NCBI RefSeq assembly: GCF_000204055.1 | Contig: NW_006768859.1 | Coordinates: 206,829-226,659, forward strand | From: Melampsora larici-populina 98AG31 | Taxonomy: Eukaryota > Basidiomycota > Pucciniomycetes > Pucciniales > Melampsoraceae | DNA length: 19,831 bases | Direction: 5' to 3' | In this document: positions 8,981-17,245 of the stretch, in pieces | Layout of the letters: the number at the start of each line of letters is the position of its first letter | Numbering within the stretch: position 1 is the first letter of the stretch | Notes under the pieces: generated by a model | Told to the model about the DNA's origin: nothing | What the model saw: only the letters and a program-made list of their open reading frames with translations | Databases searched by the model: none | Program-made: the position numbers and the translations under genes

Positions 8981-9456
8981 ATTACTCCAAGACTGAGAGA
9001 TGGGAAATCTCAAACTAAGCAATAAGAAAAATTGATTCTGACTTGTAAATAAATAGATGTGGTTGTGGAATTGATAAAAAATGAATAACAATTTCTATGT
9101 TCAGTGCACTAATGTTCTCTTTTACACACCACACTTATCCCATTCATGGCTTCCATGATCCTCCTTTGGATATGATTGAGTCCTACAAATGATCACCAAC
9201 ACTTCCAAAAATTGATATGTTTCAATTCTGTATACAGAAGTTATTACTCTTCTTAGACTTCTTTTTTAGGAGATGCAGATTTGTCTGAAGAAATTTTCAT
9301 CAAAGCAGAACTCAATAAAACTATAACTCTAGTTATCACAGAAAAAGTAGTGAATGAGTATGAAAAATGAAATTTTAGTGAAGATTCTAATAAGAACTCT
9401 GATTTAATAGCTCATATCCCCCATTGTTGTGTTGCAGTGAACCCCAATTTTACATG
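8981..9456. other. No gene seen between two gene remnants
   Basis: AT-rich sequence downstream of both the plus-strand oxygenase pseudogene and the minus-strand kinase fragment. An AATAAA near 9048 could be a polyadenylation signal for the oxygenase gene. No other feature is recognised. Confidence 0.4.
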
Positions 9457-9854
9457 CTAGTCTCTCACAGAGGTGAGACCCAAATTTTCACACCATTTGT
9501 TGCATTTGTGCTGAGACAAAAACATCTTCCTCCCATCAAAACCCAAATTCCCACTGCCAAAGGATTTGCTGCATTAGAAAAATGTTGAACGGAAAAATTT
9601 GTGTGGATAAAGGACTGTGATGCACCACTTACTCAATATCAATGAATGCTGGGTCTGTAAGTGTACAAACCACACCTTGTAAATCACAAATAAAGGAAAA
9701 CCCTTTGTTTTCCTCAAAGTCTTCATGAACAAGAGCTTGAAGCATTTCATGGATCTGGGTACTATCCTTTGTATTTGGAGGACTGAAGTTGTTGTTTGCG
9801 TCATACTTGACATACTTACTGTCAGCCCCGAGCCCTATAGCTAGTACCAAAGGG
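9457..9854 (-). pseudogene. Alpha-type protein kinase, C-terminal fragment
   Basis: Two minus-strand exons are readable: about 9854-9633 and 9568-9457, split by a 64-nt intron (9632-9569) with GTAAGT donor and TGCAG acceptor. The intron is phase 2, and the join changes a stop into the Asp of 'DPAFIDID'. The product contains 'FSFICDLQGVVCTLTDPAFID', the alpha-kinase DLQG core, then 'FGSGNLGFDGRKMF' and 'QHKCNKWCENLGL'. These are the glycine-rich motif and the zinc-binding His/Cys/Cys cluster that close the catalytic domain in eEF2-kinase-type enzymes. Alpha-kinases phosphorylate Ser/Thr. The N-terminal lobe with the catalytic Lys is absent: upstream of an apparent acceptor at 9855-9857 lies hairpin-rich non-coding DNA. 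The copy was probably truncated by insertion of that sequence, unless distant exons exist beyond it. Confidence 0.75.
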
Positions 9855-10089
9855 CTGAAATATAATAATATAATAATAAAAATAATACCTACAACTCATG
9901 GCTCAGTTTCAAGAGCCAATTACATATGAAATTACATATAGTTACATATGTAATGACATATGTAAGTACATGTAGATCAATACGAGAGATTACACGAAGT
10001 AATATAACCTTTTCACAAGGCTTATCACATGAGTAACACAAGAGTTACGCATGTGTGTAATAAATGTAATAATCAAATAATTAAAATAT

Positions 10090-10118
10090 GATTACATACT
10101 GCAAAAGAGTATGTAATC
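10090..10118. repeat. Perfect 11-bp hairpin
   Basis: GATTACATACT (10090-10100) and AGTATGTAATC (10108-10118) are exact reverse complements around a 7-base loop. It lies about 40 bases upstream of the TATA box in the sequence that received the gypsy insertion. Confidence 0.7.
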
Positions 10119-10158
10119 CAACCACAAGTTGTGCGTAAGGGATTTTCTGGGTTGTGAG

Positions 10159-10166
10159 TATATAAA
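10159..10166 (+). promoter_or_regulatory. TATA box (TATATAAA) of the target sequence
   Basis: TATATAAA is followed by GAGCTC and GC-richer DNA, a typical fungal core-promoter layout. It belongs to the older sequence outside the gypsy element and lies 24 bases upstream of it. Transcription from here would now run into the inner element's 5' LTR. Confidence 0.45.
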
Positions 10167-10185
10167 GAGCTCTCCCACCCGCCAG

Positions 10186-10190
10186 GAAAG
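10186..10190 (+). repeat. Target-site duplication, left copy (GAAAG)
   Basis: GAAAG directly precedes the 5' LTR and is repeated directly after the 3' LTR at 17027-17031. A 5-bp duplication is normal for Ty3/gypsy integrases. Confidence 0.93.
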
Positions 10191-10292
10191 TGTAAGGAGT
10201 ACACGAGTAGCTAGGAAGTCATGGGTTTCAAGTCATGGGATTATACAAGCACCACTATACCTTTTCATCTCTATGCCCGGCTTCGAAGAGTC

Positions 10293-10437
10293 CTCACTCC
10301 TCAGAGAGCTAATTGAGTGACTTTTTGGAGCTAGGTGAGATTGTCATTTCTCTTATTCATTTCTCTTATTTCCTTACATTTATCTTCATCTAAGACTCAC
10401 TCCTCAGAGAGCTAATTGAGTGACTTTTTGGAGCTAG
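10293..10437 (+). repeat. 42-bp direct repeat inside the LTR
   Basis: The 42 bases at 10293-10334, starting CTCACTCCTCAGAGAGCTAA, are repeated without mismatch at 10396-10437, 103 bases downstream. Each copy includes CACTC...GAGTG, which can pair around 14 bases. The same pair exists in the 3' LTR (16781-16822 and 16884-16925). Such repeats are often enhancer-like or mark R/U5 structure; the role here is unknown. Confidence 0.9.
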
Positions 10438-10516
10438 TTTGAAATCATAACGAAGTTCCTAGTCAGCCTGTGCTCTCGTGAGAAGTCGTGCCGGACAAGT
10501 TTCCGGACTTTCAGTG

Positions 10517-10535
10517 AAGGTTCTATAAGAACCTT
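10517..10535 (+). terminator. Hairpin at LTR 3' end
   Basis: AAGGTTCT and AGAACCTT pair perfectly over 8 bp around ATA, 3 bases before the LTR end. The 3' LTR copy (17005-17023) is identical. It overlaps the terminal CCTTACA that integrase must recognise, so it may serve RNA 3'-end formation or end recognition; this is inference. Confidence 0.5.
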
Positions 10536-10538
10536 ACA

Positions 10539-10744
10539 CTTTTTTTGACTAGATCACTTCGAAAACCAAAGTCAAACAATCATCTTTCATCATTTTTTTC
10601 TCTTTATTTTCACTTTTTTTTCTGTCACTCAGCACCTTTGGTCATCTGTCAACCTGTCAATCTGTCTCCTATAAACTTCAGTCAGTCAAACTCTGTTACC
10701 TCGGAACCTACTCTGTACGCAGCAAATCTGTTTTGTGGGCTCGA
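10539..10744 (+). other. Leader between 5' LTR and gag-pol start
   Basis: Pyrimidine-rich leader of 206 bases. The frame of gag-pol is open back to the TAG at 10550-10552 but has no ATG before 10745. No TGG-type primer-binding site is seen. TGACTAG at 10547-10553 is complementary to CTAGTCA at 10459-10465 in the LTR, a possible but weak self-priming or pairing element. Confidence 0.5.
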
Positions 10745-13700
10745 ATGATCGGCGGAGCCTCTTGGAAGCCCGAAAATTATCTTGACGACCCTGATAGCCT
10801 CCTTCGAAAAGCTCGCAAGGATAAACAGAAAGAGATCGTGGGATCCCCATCACCACCACCCCCTCCAACCTACTTGCGGAGACCAGAGGCGACAGTTTTG
10901 GGATCTCCAGCACCTACGGACCGTATACTATACGCCTCGAGTCATAAACCAAGCCCTCCGGAAGTATCACCTTTACATTTCTCGCCACCAACTGTTTCGC
11001 CATCGGCCTCCGAACGGACAGTGATTAACTTACACTTTCAGAAACTACTGGGAAATTTACCAGCAAACCAGACCCCTCATCCACCCGGTCATTTTCCAAC
11101 GGACACCCCTGAAACGAAAAGATCGGACATTACGGTCACCGACCCAACTCTGACTTGCGATACGGCCAAGACAATGCCTACCGATCAAGAAACCATCGAA
11201 GCGTTGAGGCAACAGGTCGAGGGCTTGAAGGCTCAAAACGAATCATTAGCTCAGACTCGTCAAGAAACCCTTGCCCTACAGAAATTAGTACGAGAACTGA
11301 TGGCAGGAAAAGCATTTACTTCAAATGACAACTTACCTGTGAATCCGGAGCAGAGCGCTGCAGTGGGAGAATCTCACGAAGCGGGACCTTCTTTTGCCCA
11401 TTACCTCAACACGAGTCCTTTAACACCTACGCCTTTACCTGGGGGAGGACCTGATTCGAGGAATCGAACACGGCAGTCAGAACGAGTCGCTCCTCTCCCA
11501 TCAGGCGGAGCGATGCATGAAACAACGACTCCACTGTCAACAAACGCACCACCTGGACAGGCTCAGTATGCGCAATACTACCAAACCCCAATGCCAAACT
11601 TATCAGCACCTCCTACGGCAACTCCTATGACGGCAGATCGAATCAAACTAAGCGACTTACCGAAATTCAGCGGCAAATTCGGTGATCCAGCCGATTTATT
11701 TCACTGGCAAGATTTGATCGAAGAAACATTCGACATCAAAAACCTGTTGGACGATCGAGAACGTATCAAGTTACTGGGTTCGTTACTCAACAATGAAGAA
11801 TTGTCTTCCTGGTATCAAGCGAACAAGGAAGAACTGCGTCAACAATCTTGGACAAGTGCTATGGAGCTGATGGCCACTGGTACATTACCTCATGCCTGGT
11901 TAGCGGACACCGAAGAGGCGTTACGACGACTAGAAATGCGCCCATCTGAAACGTTCGACGCCTACGTGTCTCGAGCTCGTCAACTTCATCGACTAGTAAA
12001 ACGATTCAATCGAGTGACTGACAGAGGCCTAGCAGAATACGTCACCTGGGGGGCCCCATTATTGTTTAGAGACATGGTGGCCCGAGAAAATCATCTCAGA
12101 ACACAACCGTTCAGCTTCCCGAAGTTCAAAGAAGCCGCAGACGGAATCTGGAAGTTCCTCACTGATGCAAAACTCTTGCCAGGTGGAGGAACACGATCGA
12201 GACCGAATCAATCCTCAGTCACAACAGGTCCAACAGCCGCGCCAACGTCACGCAGTCACATTCAAGGCAGGACTCGTTCAGAAGAGGAACGAGCCGATAA
12301 CGCGTGGAGGTATCACGAGTACCTGAGAAGATCCGGCATTTGTCCAACCTGTAAGGACAAGTGCAACAACACCAACTGCACAAAGAAGAGTACATGTTTC
12401 CTTTCTGTACCGTCCGACTTCAACCCTGGACCACGACCAACCCGAGGGACAGCACCTGCCAACCCATCAGCTAATGCCACATCGGGAACTCCTGGCGCTC
12501 CGACTCAACGGCCTGCTGGACGACCATCAACAACTGCAACATCCTCTTGCGTCGCCGCGATTGAAACCTTCCCGGATATCTTAGCAGAGGACGTAGCAGC
12601 TTATGATGAGGCGGTCATGTTTCAAGAGAGACAAACTGAAGAAGAAGTAGAACAGGACGAACGGTGCGTACCTCCTACATCAACCACTCCAATCATCCTG
12701 GAGCTAATGTGCAATGGTAAAGCAGTACGGGCGCTTATAGATTCGGGAGCCGGGACGAGTTTACTGTCAGAGAAAATGGCGCATGACTTGCACATCTGTC
12801 GACAACCATTGGTAGCACCGGTAGAGGTACGCCTTGCGATTCCAACAGAAGGGGCACCATTAGTCCTGAAGGAATTCGCCATAGCTAATCTCAAATCTAC
12901 TCAACCTAGCATTCGATTTGGAGCAGTTTTTTTTAAGTTGGCTCCTCTAGGCACAACCTATGACATGATACTCGGTTCTCCATTCTTATCAAAATTTAAG
13001 TTAGATGTTTCATTACATAGAAGAGCTGTATTACACACACCTAGCGGCAAGATCCTCTATGAAAAGAAAGTTCAATCTGAATTGATTCGAGTCCTTTGCG
13101 CTATCGAGAATCTTGAAAAGATTGATGTGATTCAAAAGTTGAATGAGCGGGAGATGTCCGTGCTGCGAGAATTTGAAGATGTGTTCCCGGCTGAGCTACC
13201 ACCTGTTGAAGATGGGGAGCCACCGGATGAAGTTTTCCCGGAAGGATTACCGGATGCCAGTCGACAAGTTCGTCATAAGATAATTCTCACTGATCCTAAT
13301 GTGACAATCAATGAGAAACAGTATGGTTTCCCTCGAAAACACCTAGCTTCCTGGCGTAAACTGGTAGATCAACATCTGCTAGCGGGACGTATCCGCAGAT
13401 CCCAAAGCCAATACGGATCACCATCAATGATAATCCCAAAGAAAGACCCAGCTGAACTGCCCAGGTGGGTTTGTGACTACCGTACATTGAACAAATATAC
13501 AGTCAAGGATCGTGCACCACTACCTAATGTAGATGAGGCGGTGAGATTAGTGGCAACAGGAAAAGTGTGGTCTGTAGTTGATCAGACAAACTCATTCTTC
13601 CAGGATAGGATGCGGGAGGAGGATATTCCGCTGACGGCGGTAAAGACCCCTTGGGGCCTGTATGAATGGACAGTTATGCCCATGGGGCTAACCAACGGGC

Positions 13701-16159
13701 CAGCTACTCATCAGGCTCGAAATGAAGAAATATTAGGGGACTTAGTGGGAAGAATATGTGTGGTATATATTGATGATATAGTAATTTTTTCTCAGACTCC
13801 TGAAGAGCATGAAATTCATTTAAGACAAGTTTTAGAAAGACTACGCGCTGCCAAACTGTATTGCTCAATCAAGAAGAGTAAGTTGTTTAGGCTTCAAATC
13901 AAGTTTCTTGGGCACGAAATCAGTGAGAATGGGGTTTGTCCAGATGAGGAGAAAGTTGAAAAAATATCCAAATGGGCTTCTCCAACAAATTCAAAACAAC
14001 TGCTGAAATTTCTTGGGACCGTACAGTGGATGAAGAAATTCATTGACGGCCTCTCACTCTATGTTGGAACACTATCTCCTTTAACTAGCACATCATTGAA
14101 AGGTAAACCTTTTCAGTGGGGTGAAGCGGAAGAGAATGCATTTAATAACATAAAACGCCTGATTACAACACTACCAGTACTTCGAAACCTTGACTACGAC
14201 TCAAATGAACCGCTCTGGCTTTTTACTGATGCTAGCGGTACAGGGTTAGGTGCTGCACTTTTTCAGGGAGCAGAGTGGGATACGGCATCACCTATTGCAT
14301 ACGAAAGTCGTACCATGAACCCAGCAGAAAAAAACTACCCAGTTCATGAGCAGGAACTCCTTGCTGTCATCAACGCGCTCAACAAGTGGCGGTTACTACT
14401 GCTAGGAATGCGGGTAAATGTCATGTCCGACCATCACTCCTTAACCACTCTCTTAACACAGCGAAACCTCAGCCGTCGACAAGCTAGGTGGCTAGAGACT
14501 CTTTCCCAATTTGACCTCAATTTTAAATATCTGAAAGGACCTGATAATTCTGTAGCTGATGCGCTCTCACGACGAGACGATGTAGCCTTATGCGAAGTGA
14601 GAGGAACCTTAACAGATGAAGAACAAAAACTTATTCAAGAGGGATACATTCAAGACAAGTTTTGCATTAAATTGCGCAGGGTTCTTCCGCTCCGAGAGGA
14701 TTGTATTATACTCGACAACCTCATTTATCTGGACGGTCGACTGGTTGTACCACAATATGGTAACTTACGGCACAATTTTATTGCACAAGCACACGAAGCG
14801 CTGGGACATTTGGGTGTTCTAAAAACCTTATCAAGGCTCAGGACGACCTTCTTCTGGCCTAGCATGGCGAAGGAAGTTGAAGAACAACTCAGGACTTGTG
14901 ATTCATGTCAGCGGAACAAAGCACGAACAACAAGTACGCCAGGGAAATTACAAACGTCTGAAGTACCCACCAGTCCAATGCAGTCAATTGCGATAGACTT
15001 CATCGGCCCATTCCCAAAGGTCTCGGGATACGACATGATCCTGTCGTGCACTTGTAGGTTGACTGGTTTTGTTCGTCTAATCCCAGCTTCACAACGTGAT
15101 ACTGCAGAACGTTCCGCCGCTAGATTATATGTCGCATGGTCGTCAATTTTTGGCTTGCCGGAATCCATCATTGGAGACCGGGACAAAGCTTGGACATCAC
15201 GGTTCTGGCAACGGCTCCATCAACTACTGGGTGTGAAGATAAATCTTTCAACATCGTACCACCCGCAGACGGATGGTCGAAGTGAGAGGTCGAATAAGAC
15301 TGTAGGACAGATTCTCCGACATCATGCCGCCGAGAAACACGGGAAATGGTTTCAATCGCTACCTGCCGCAGAATTCGCAATTAATTCGGCAACTAACGTA
15401 TCAACAGGAGTTTCTCCATTCCAGTTCGTATACGGCCGGATACCTCGACTCTTCCCAATTCAAAACCCAATTGAGGAGGATATTGATGAGGTAAAACATT
15501 GGATTGAAAGACGTCAATCAGAGTGGGCGATGTGGAGGGATAAGCTATGGTGTAATCGAGTGGAACAGGCCTTACAATACAATAATCGTAGAAAAGAGGG
15601 AGCTCAATTTTCAATTGGAGAATGGGTCATGATTGACAGTGCTGATAGGCAACAAATCGTGGGAGGCAAATCGCGAGGGACTGGAAAACTTAGGGCACGT
15701 TACGATGGTCCCTATGAAGTATTGGAGGTCTTAAATTCTGGGCGAGACTACCGAGTTCGGTTGGGTCCCAATGACCTTTCTCATCCAGTATTCCACATAT
15801 CAAAACTGAAGTTATATCACTCACCGTCCAACGAAACCAGCATTGCGACCATGAGTATGGTCTCGTCACAACTGAAAACAACCCCGACTGCGACTCGAAA
15901 GGAGCCATTGGGGCAAGCTAAGACTTGTGACGAGGGGTTGTACATCAATTCTGATGTGTTAGCACCCCCGCAATGTGAGTCATTTATTTCTCTCATTCCA
16001 AACGTCAAAGAAGCAACTGGCAAGCATCTCTCTCTCCCAAATAGCAGAAATGAAACTTACGATTGTATGGACGACGGAACGGTGCGAGAGGAGGCCTCAC
16101 TAACTGCAGCCAATCATTTGGTTTTGTCAATTCCGAAAACAGCCCCATCTAGTTGCTAG
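10745..16159 (+). CDS. Gag-Pol polyprotein of Ty3/gypsy retrotransposon
   Basis: One ORF of 1804 codons from the first ATG in frame. It encodes capsid and all enzymes for reverse transcription and integration. Residues 148-187 form a coiled coil; 302-475 are the retrotransposon Gag domain ('LPKFSGKFGDPADLFHW'). A Cys cluster C533-x2-C-x3-C-x4-C545 stands where a CCHC knuckle would be. The aspartic protease has 'LIDSGAGTSLLS' (D666). Reverse transcriptase has D946 in 'VVDQTNSFFQ' and YIDD at 1008-1011. RNase H has D1162, E1204, D1229 and D1272. Integrase has H1350, H1355, C1385 and C1388 for zinc and the D1418, D1478, E1514 triad with 35 residues between the last two, then a GPY motif at 1655-1657. 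No chromodomain is recognised in the C-terminal 120 residues. Gag and Pol are fused with no stop or shift, so Gag excess must arise by other means. All key residues are intact. Confidence 0.97.
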   Translation: MIGGASWKPENYLDDPDSLLRKARKDKQKEIVGSPSPPPPPTYLRRPEATVLGSPAPTDRILYASSHKPSPPEVSPLHFSPPTVSPSASERTVINLHFQKLLGNLPANQTPHPPGHFPTDTPETKRSDITVTDPTLTCDTAKTMPTDQETIEALRQQVEGLKAQNESLAQTRQETLALQKLVRELMAGKAFTSNDNLPVNPEQSAAVGESHEAGPSFAHYLNTSPLTPTPLPGGGPDSRNRTRQSERVAPLPSGGAMHETTTPLSTNAPPGQAQYAQYYQTPMPNLSAPPTATPMTADRIKLSDLPKFSGKFGDPADLFHWQDLIEETFDIKNLLDDRERIKLLGSLLNNEELSSWYQANKEELRQQSWTSAMELMATGTLPHAWLADTEEALRRLEMRPSETFDAYVSRARQLHRLVKRFNRVTDRGLAEYVTWGAPLLFRDMVARENHLRTQPFSFPKFKEAADGIWKFLTDAKLLPGGGTRSRPNQSSVTTGPTAAPTSRSHIQGRTRSEEERADNAWRYHEYLRRSGICPTCKDKCNNTNCTKKSTCFLSVPSDFNPGPRPTRGTAPANPSANATSGTPGAPTQRPAGRPSTTATSSCVAAIETFPDILAEDVAAYDEAVMFQERQTEEEVEQDERCVPPTSTTPIILELMCNGKAVRALIDSGAGTSLLSEKMAHDLHICRQPLVAPVEVRLAIPTEGAPLVLKEFAIANLKSTQPSIRFGAVFFKLAPLGTTYDMILGSPFLSKFKLDVSLHRRAVLHTPSGKILYEKKVQSELIRVLCAIENLEKIDVIQKLNEREMSVLREFEDVFPAELPPVEDGEPPDEVFPEGLPDASRQVRHKIILTDPNVTINEKQYGFPRKHLASWRKLVDQHLLAGRIRRSQSQYGSPSMIIPKKDPAELPRWVCDYRTLNKYTVKDRAPLPNVDEAVRLVATGKVWSVVDQTNSFFQDRMREEDIPLTAVKTPWGLYEWTVMPMGLTNGPATHQARNEEILGDLVGRICVVYIDDIVIFSQTPEEHEIHLRQVLERLRAAKLYCSIKKSKLFRLQIKFLGHEISENGVCPDEEKVEKISKWASPTNSKQLLKFLGTVQWMKKFIDGLSLYVGTLSPLTSTSLKGKPFQWGEAEENAFNNIKRLITTLPVLRNLDYDSNEPLWLFTDASGTGLGAALFQGAEWDTASPIAYESRTMNPAEKNYPVHEQELLAVINALNKWRLLLLGMRVNVMSDHHSLTTLLTQRNLSRRQARWLETLSQFDLNFKYLKGPDNSVADALSRRDDVALCEVRGTLTDEEQKLIQEGYIQDKFCIKLRRVLPLREDCIILDNLIYLDGRLVVPQYGNLRHNFIAQAHEALGHLGVLKTLSRLRTTFFWPSMAKEVEEQLRTCDSCQRNKARTTSTPGKLQTSEVPTSPMQSIAIDFIGPFPKVSGYDMILSCTCRLTGFVRLIPASQRDTAERSAARLYVAWSSIFGLPESIIGDRDKAWTSRFWQRLHQLLGVKINLSTSYHPQTDGRSERSNKTVGQILRHHAAEKHGKWFQSLPAAEFAINSATNVSTGVSPFQFVYGRIPRLFPIQNPIEEDIDEVKHWIERRQSEWAMWRDKLWCNRVEQALQYNNRRKEGAQFSIGEWVMIDSADRQQIVGGKSRGTGKLRARYDGPYEVLEVLNSGRDYRVRLGPNDLSHPVFHISKLKLYHSPSNETSIATMSMVSSQLKTTPTATRKEPLGQAKTCDEGLYINSDVLAPPQCESFISLIPNVKEATGKHLSLPNSRNETYDCMDDGTVREEASLTAANHLVLSIPKTAPSSC

Positions 16160-16241
16160 AGCAGGATTTTAGGGGTCAGCTAGGAAAATTGACAAGGGGG
16201 TGTGCATTTCAACATTGCGCTAGCACCCCCGCAATGTGAGT
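15960..16241 (+). repeat. 21-bp direct repeat spanning the gag-pol stop
   Basis: The 21 bases TAGCACCCCCGCAATGTGAG plus T at 15960-15980, inside the ORF, recur exactly at 16221-16241, 62 bases past the stop. Only the second copy is preceded by ACATTGCG (16212-16219), which pairs with its CGCAATGT (16230-16237). GGGGGTG at 16196-16202 can pair instead with CACCCCC at 16224-16230. Confidence 0.85.
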
Positions 16242-16678
16242 TTGTTAATTATTTTCTATTTTATGCGCTCTTGTGGGATGGCTGGCAAGCAATTTTATCT
16301 TTGATATTGCAGGTTTAGATCTTCATATACGAAAACAAGAAAAACGTCAGGCTCAAGACTTCAATGGATTAAATTAAGCTGAATTTTTTTTTTATTAAAC
16401 TCACCTCAAGACGCAAGATATTCATGTTATATTATGATGAATGAACTTATACTTACCTCAAGATCAATATATTAATGAAAAAACTTTAACAACCATTCAG
16501 ATTTTATTTCTTTTTTTCTCTTTCCTTTTTTTCTTTTAGGAGTAGTGGGACAGGTTTCAGTTTTGTTTTATTTCAATGGGGCGAGTTATGGCCAACATTT
16601 TAGGGGCGAGTTATGCCAATTTCACATATTTTTTTTCTTTTTGATTAACATTAAAGGCGAATTTTTAGGAAGGGAGGG
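16160..16678 (+). other. 3' untranslated region of the retrotransposon
   Basis: Non-coding region between the gag-pol stop and the 3' LTR, T-rich in its second half. It carries the copy of the 21-bp repeat with its competing hairpins and a near-duplicate GGGGCGAGTTATG(G)CCAA (16578-16595 and 16603-16619). No envelope or extra ORF is seen. Confidence 0.7.
16667..16678 (+). other. Polypurine tract
   Basis: AGGAAGGGAGGG is 12 uninterrupted purines ending exactly one base before the TG of the 3' LTR. This is the standard site for plus-strand DNA priming in LTR retroelements. Confidence 0.93.
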
Positions 16679-17026
16679 TGTAAGGAGTACACGAGTAGCT
16701 AGGAAGTCATGGGTTTCAAGTCATGGGATTATACAAGCACCACTATACCTTTTCATCTCTATGCCCGGCTTCGAAGAGTCCTCACTCCTCAGAGAGCTAA
16801 TTGAGTGACTTTTTGGAGCTAGGTGAGATGGTCATTTCTCTTATTCATTTCTCTTATTTCCTTACATTTATCTTCATCTAAGACTCACTCCTCAGAGAGC
16901 TAATTGAGTGACTTTTTGGAGCTAGTTTGAAATCATAACGAAGTTCCTAGTCAGCCTGTGCTCTCGTGAGAAGTCGTGCCGGACAAGTTTCCGGACTTTC
17001 AGTGAAGGTTCTATAAGAACCTTACA
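16679..17026 (+). repeat. 3' LTR
   Basis: 348 bp and 347/348 identical to the 5' LTR by direct reading; the single difference is G at 16830. The same internal repeats, terminal inverted repeats and 3'-end hairpin are present. It supplies the RNA 3' end of the element. Confidence 0.97.
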
Positions 17027-17031
17027 GAAAG
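17027..17031 (+). repeat. Target-site duplication, right copy (GAAAG)
   Basis: Exact match to 10186-10190 and directly adjacent to the 3' LTR end. It confirms the element borders and shows that no inter-element recombination has replaced one end. Confidence 0.93.
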
Positions 17032-17213
17032 TCCATCATCATCATTACATACCATCAAATTATCAGTAAACAACTTCAATCAGATAAATAAGAGTCCTTG
17101 TCCTCATTTATTAGACATTGTATATTTCTCTAGTTGATCATTGCTTTTTGTTATTTGTGGAAGTTCTTTTGAAGACTTCTTATTTCTGTCAGGAGGTGAT
17201 CCTAGAAGTATTG

Positions 17214-17245
17214 CTCAAGTTGTTAAAGGGATTCAACAACTTGAG
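17214..17245. repeat. Perfect 11-bp hairpin
   Basis: CTCAAGTTGTT (17214-17224) and AACAACTTGAG (17235-17245) are exact reverse complements around a 10-base loop. Confidence 0.75.

Larger units (their letters stand above)
9855..10190 (+). mobile_element. Left part of a possible older LTR, split by the gypsy insertion
   Basis: This AT-rich sequence has CATATG palindromes (TTACATATGTAA at 9942-9953), a perfect 11-bp hairpin (10090-10118) and a TATATAAA box about 24 bases before the insertion point. With 17027-17615 it forms one continuous sequence once the inner element is removed. Promoter on the left plus polyadenylation signal on the right is LTR-like organisation. The left border (a TG) is not identified, and no second copy is in the window, so this is inference. 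Confidence 0.3.
10191..10538 (+). repeat. 5' LTR
   Basis: 348 bp with 7-bp terminal inverted repeats TGTAAGG...CCTTACA. Identical to the 3' LTR except at 10342 (T here, G at 16830). It contains a 42-bp internal direct repeat (10293-10334 and 10396-10437) and a 3'-end hairpin (10517-10535). As the 5' LTR it should hold the promoter of the element; no strong TATA box is seen inside it. Confidence 0.97.
10191..17026 (+). mobile_element. Complete Ty3/gypsy LTR retrotransposon
   Basis: The element spans 6836 bp between GAAAG target-site duplications. It has two 348-bp LTRs starting TGTAAGG and ending CCTTACA, a leader of about 200 bases, a single gag-pol ORF, a 3' untranslated region of about 500 bases and a polypurine tract abutting the 3' LTR. 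Domain order gag, protease, reverse transcriptase, RNase H, integrase assigns it to Ty3/gypsy. The LTRs differ at one base only, so insertion is recent. No stop or frameshift is visible, so the copy may be autonomous. A conventional tRNA primer-binding site starting with TGG is not present right after the 5' LTR. Confidence 0.96.

Noticed and set aside
10129..10320. Short plus-strand frame crossing the 5' LTR start, with a similar one ending in the 3' LTR
   Set aside because: The shared C-terminus is just the repeated LTR sequence read in one frame. The N-termini are unrelated flanks.
10733..10744. Extending gag-pol upstream of the ATG at 10745
   Set aside because: The frame is open back to the TAG at 10550-10552, but the only start-like codons are non-ATG. 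In a eukaryote the first ATG at 10745 is the better start.
14616..15614. Several 60-92 codon frames on both strands inside the gag-pol region
   Set aside because: They overlap conserved integrase and RNase H coding sequence in other frames and have no domain; they are shadows.
15800..16159. Chromodomain at the integrase C-terminus
   Set aside because: After the GPY motif and 'VFHISKLKLYH' I see no aromatic cage residues or chromodomain pattern.
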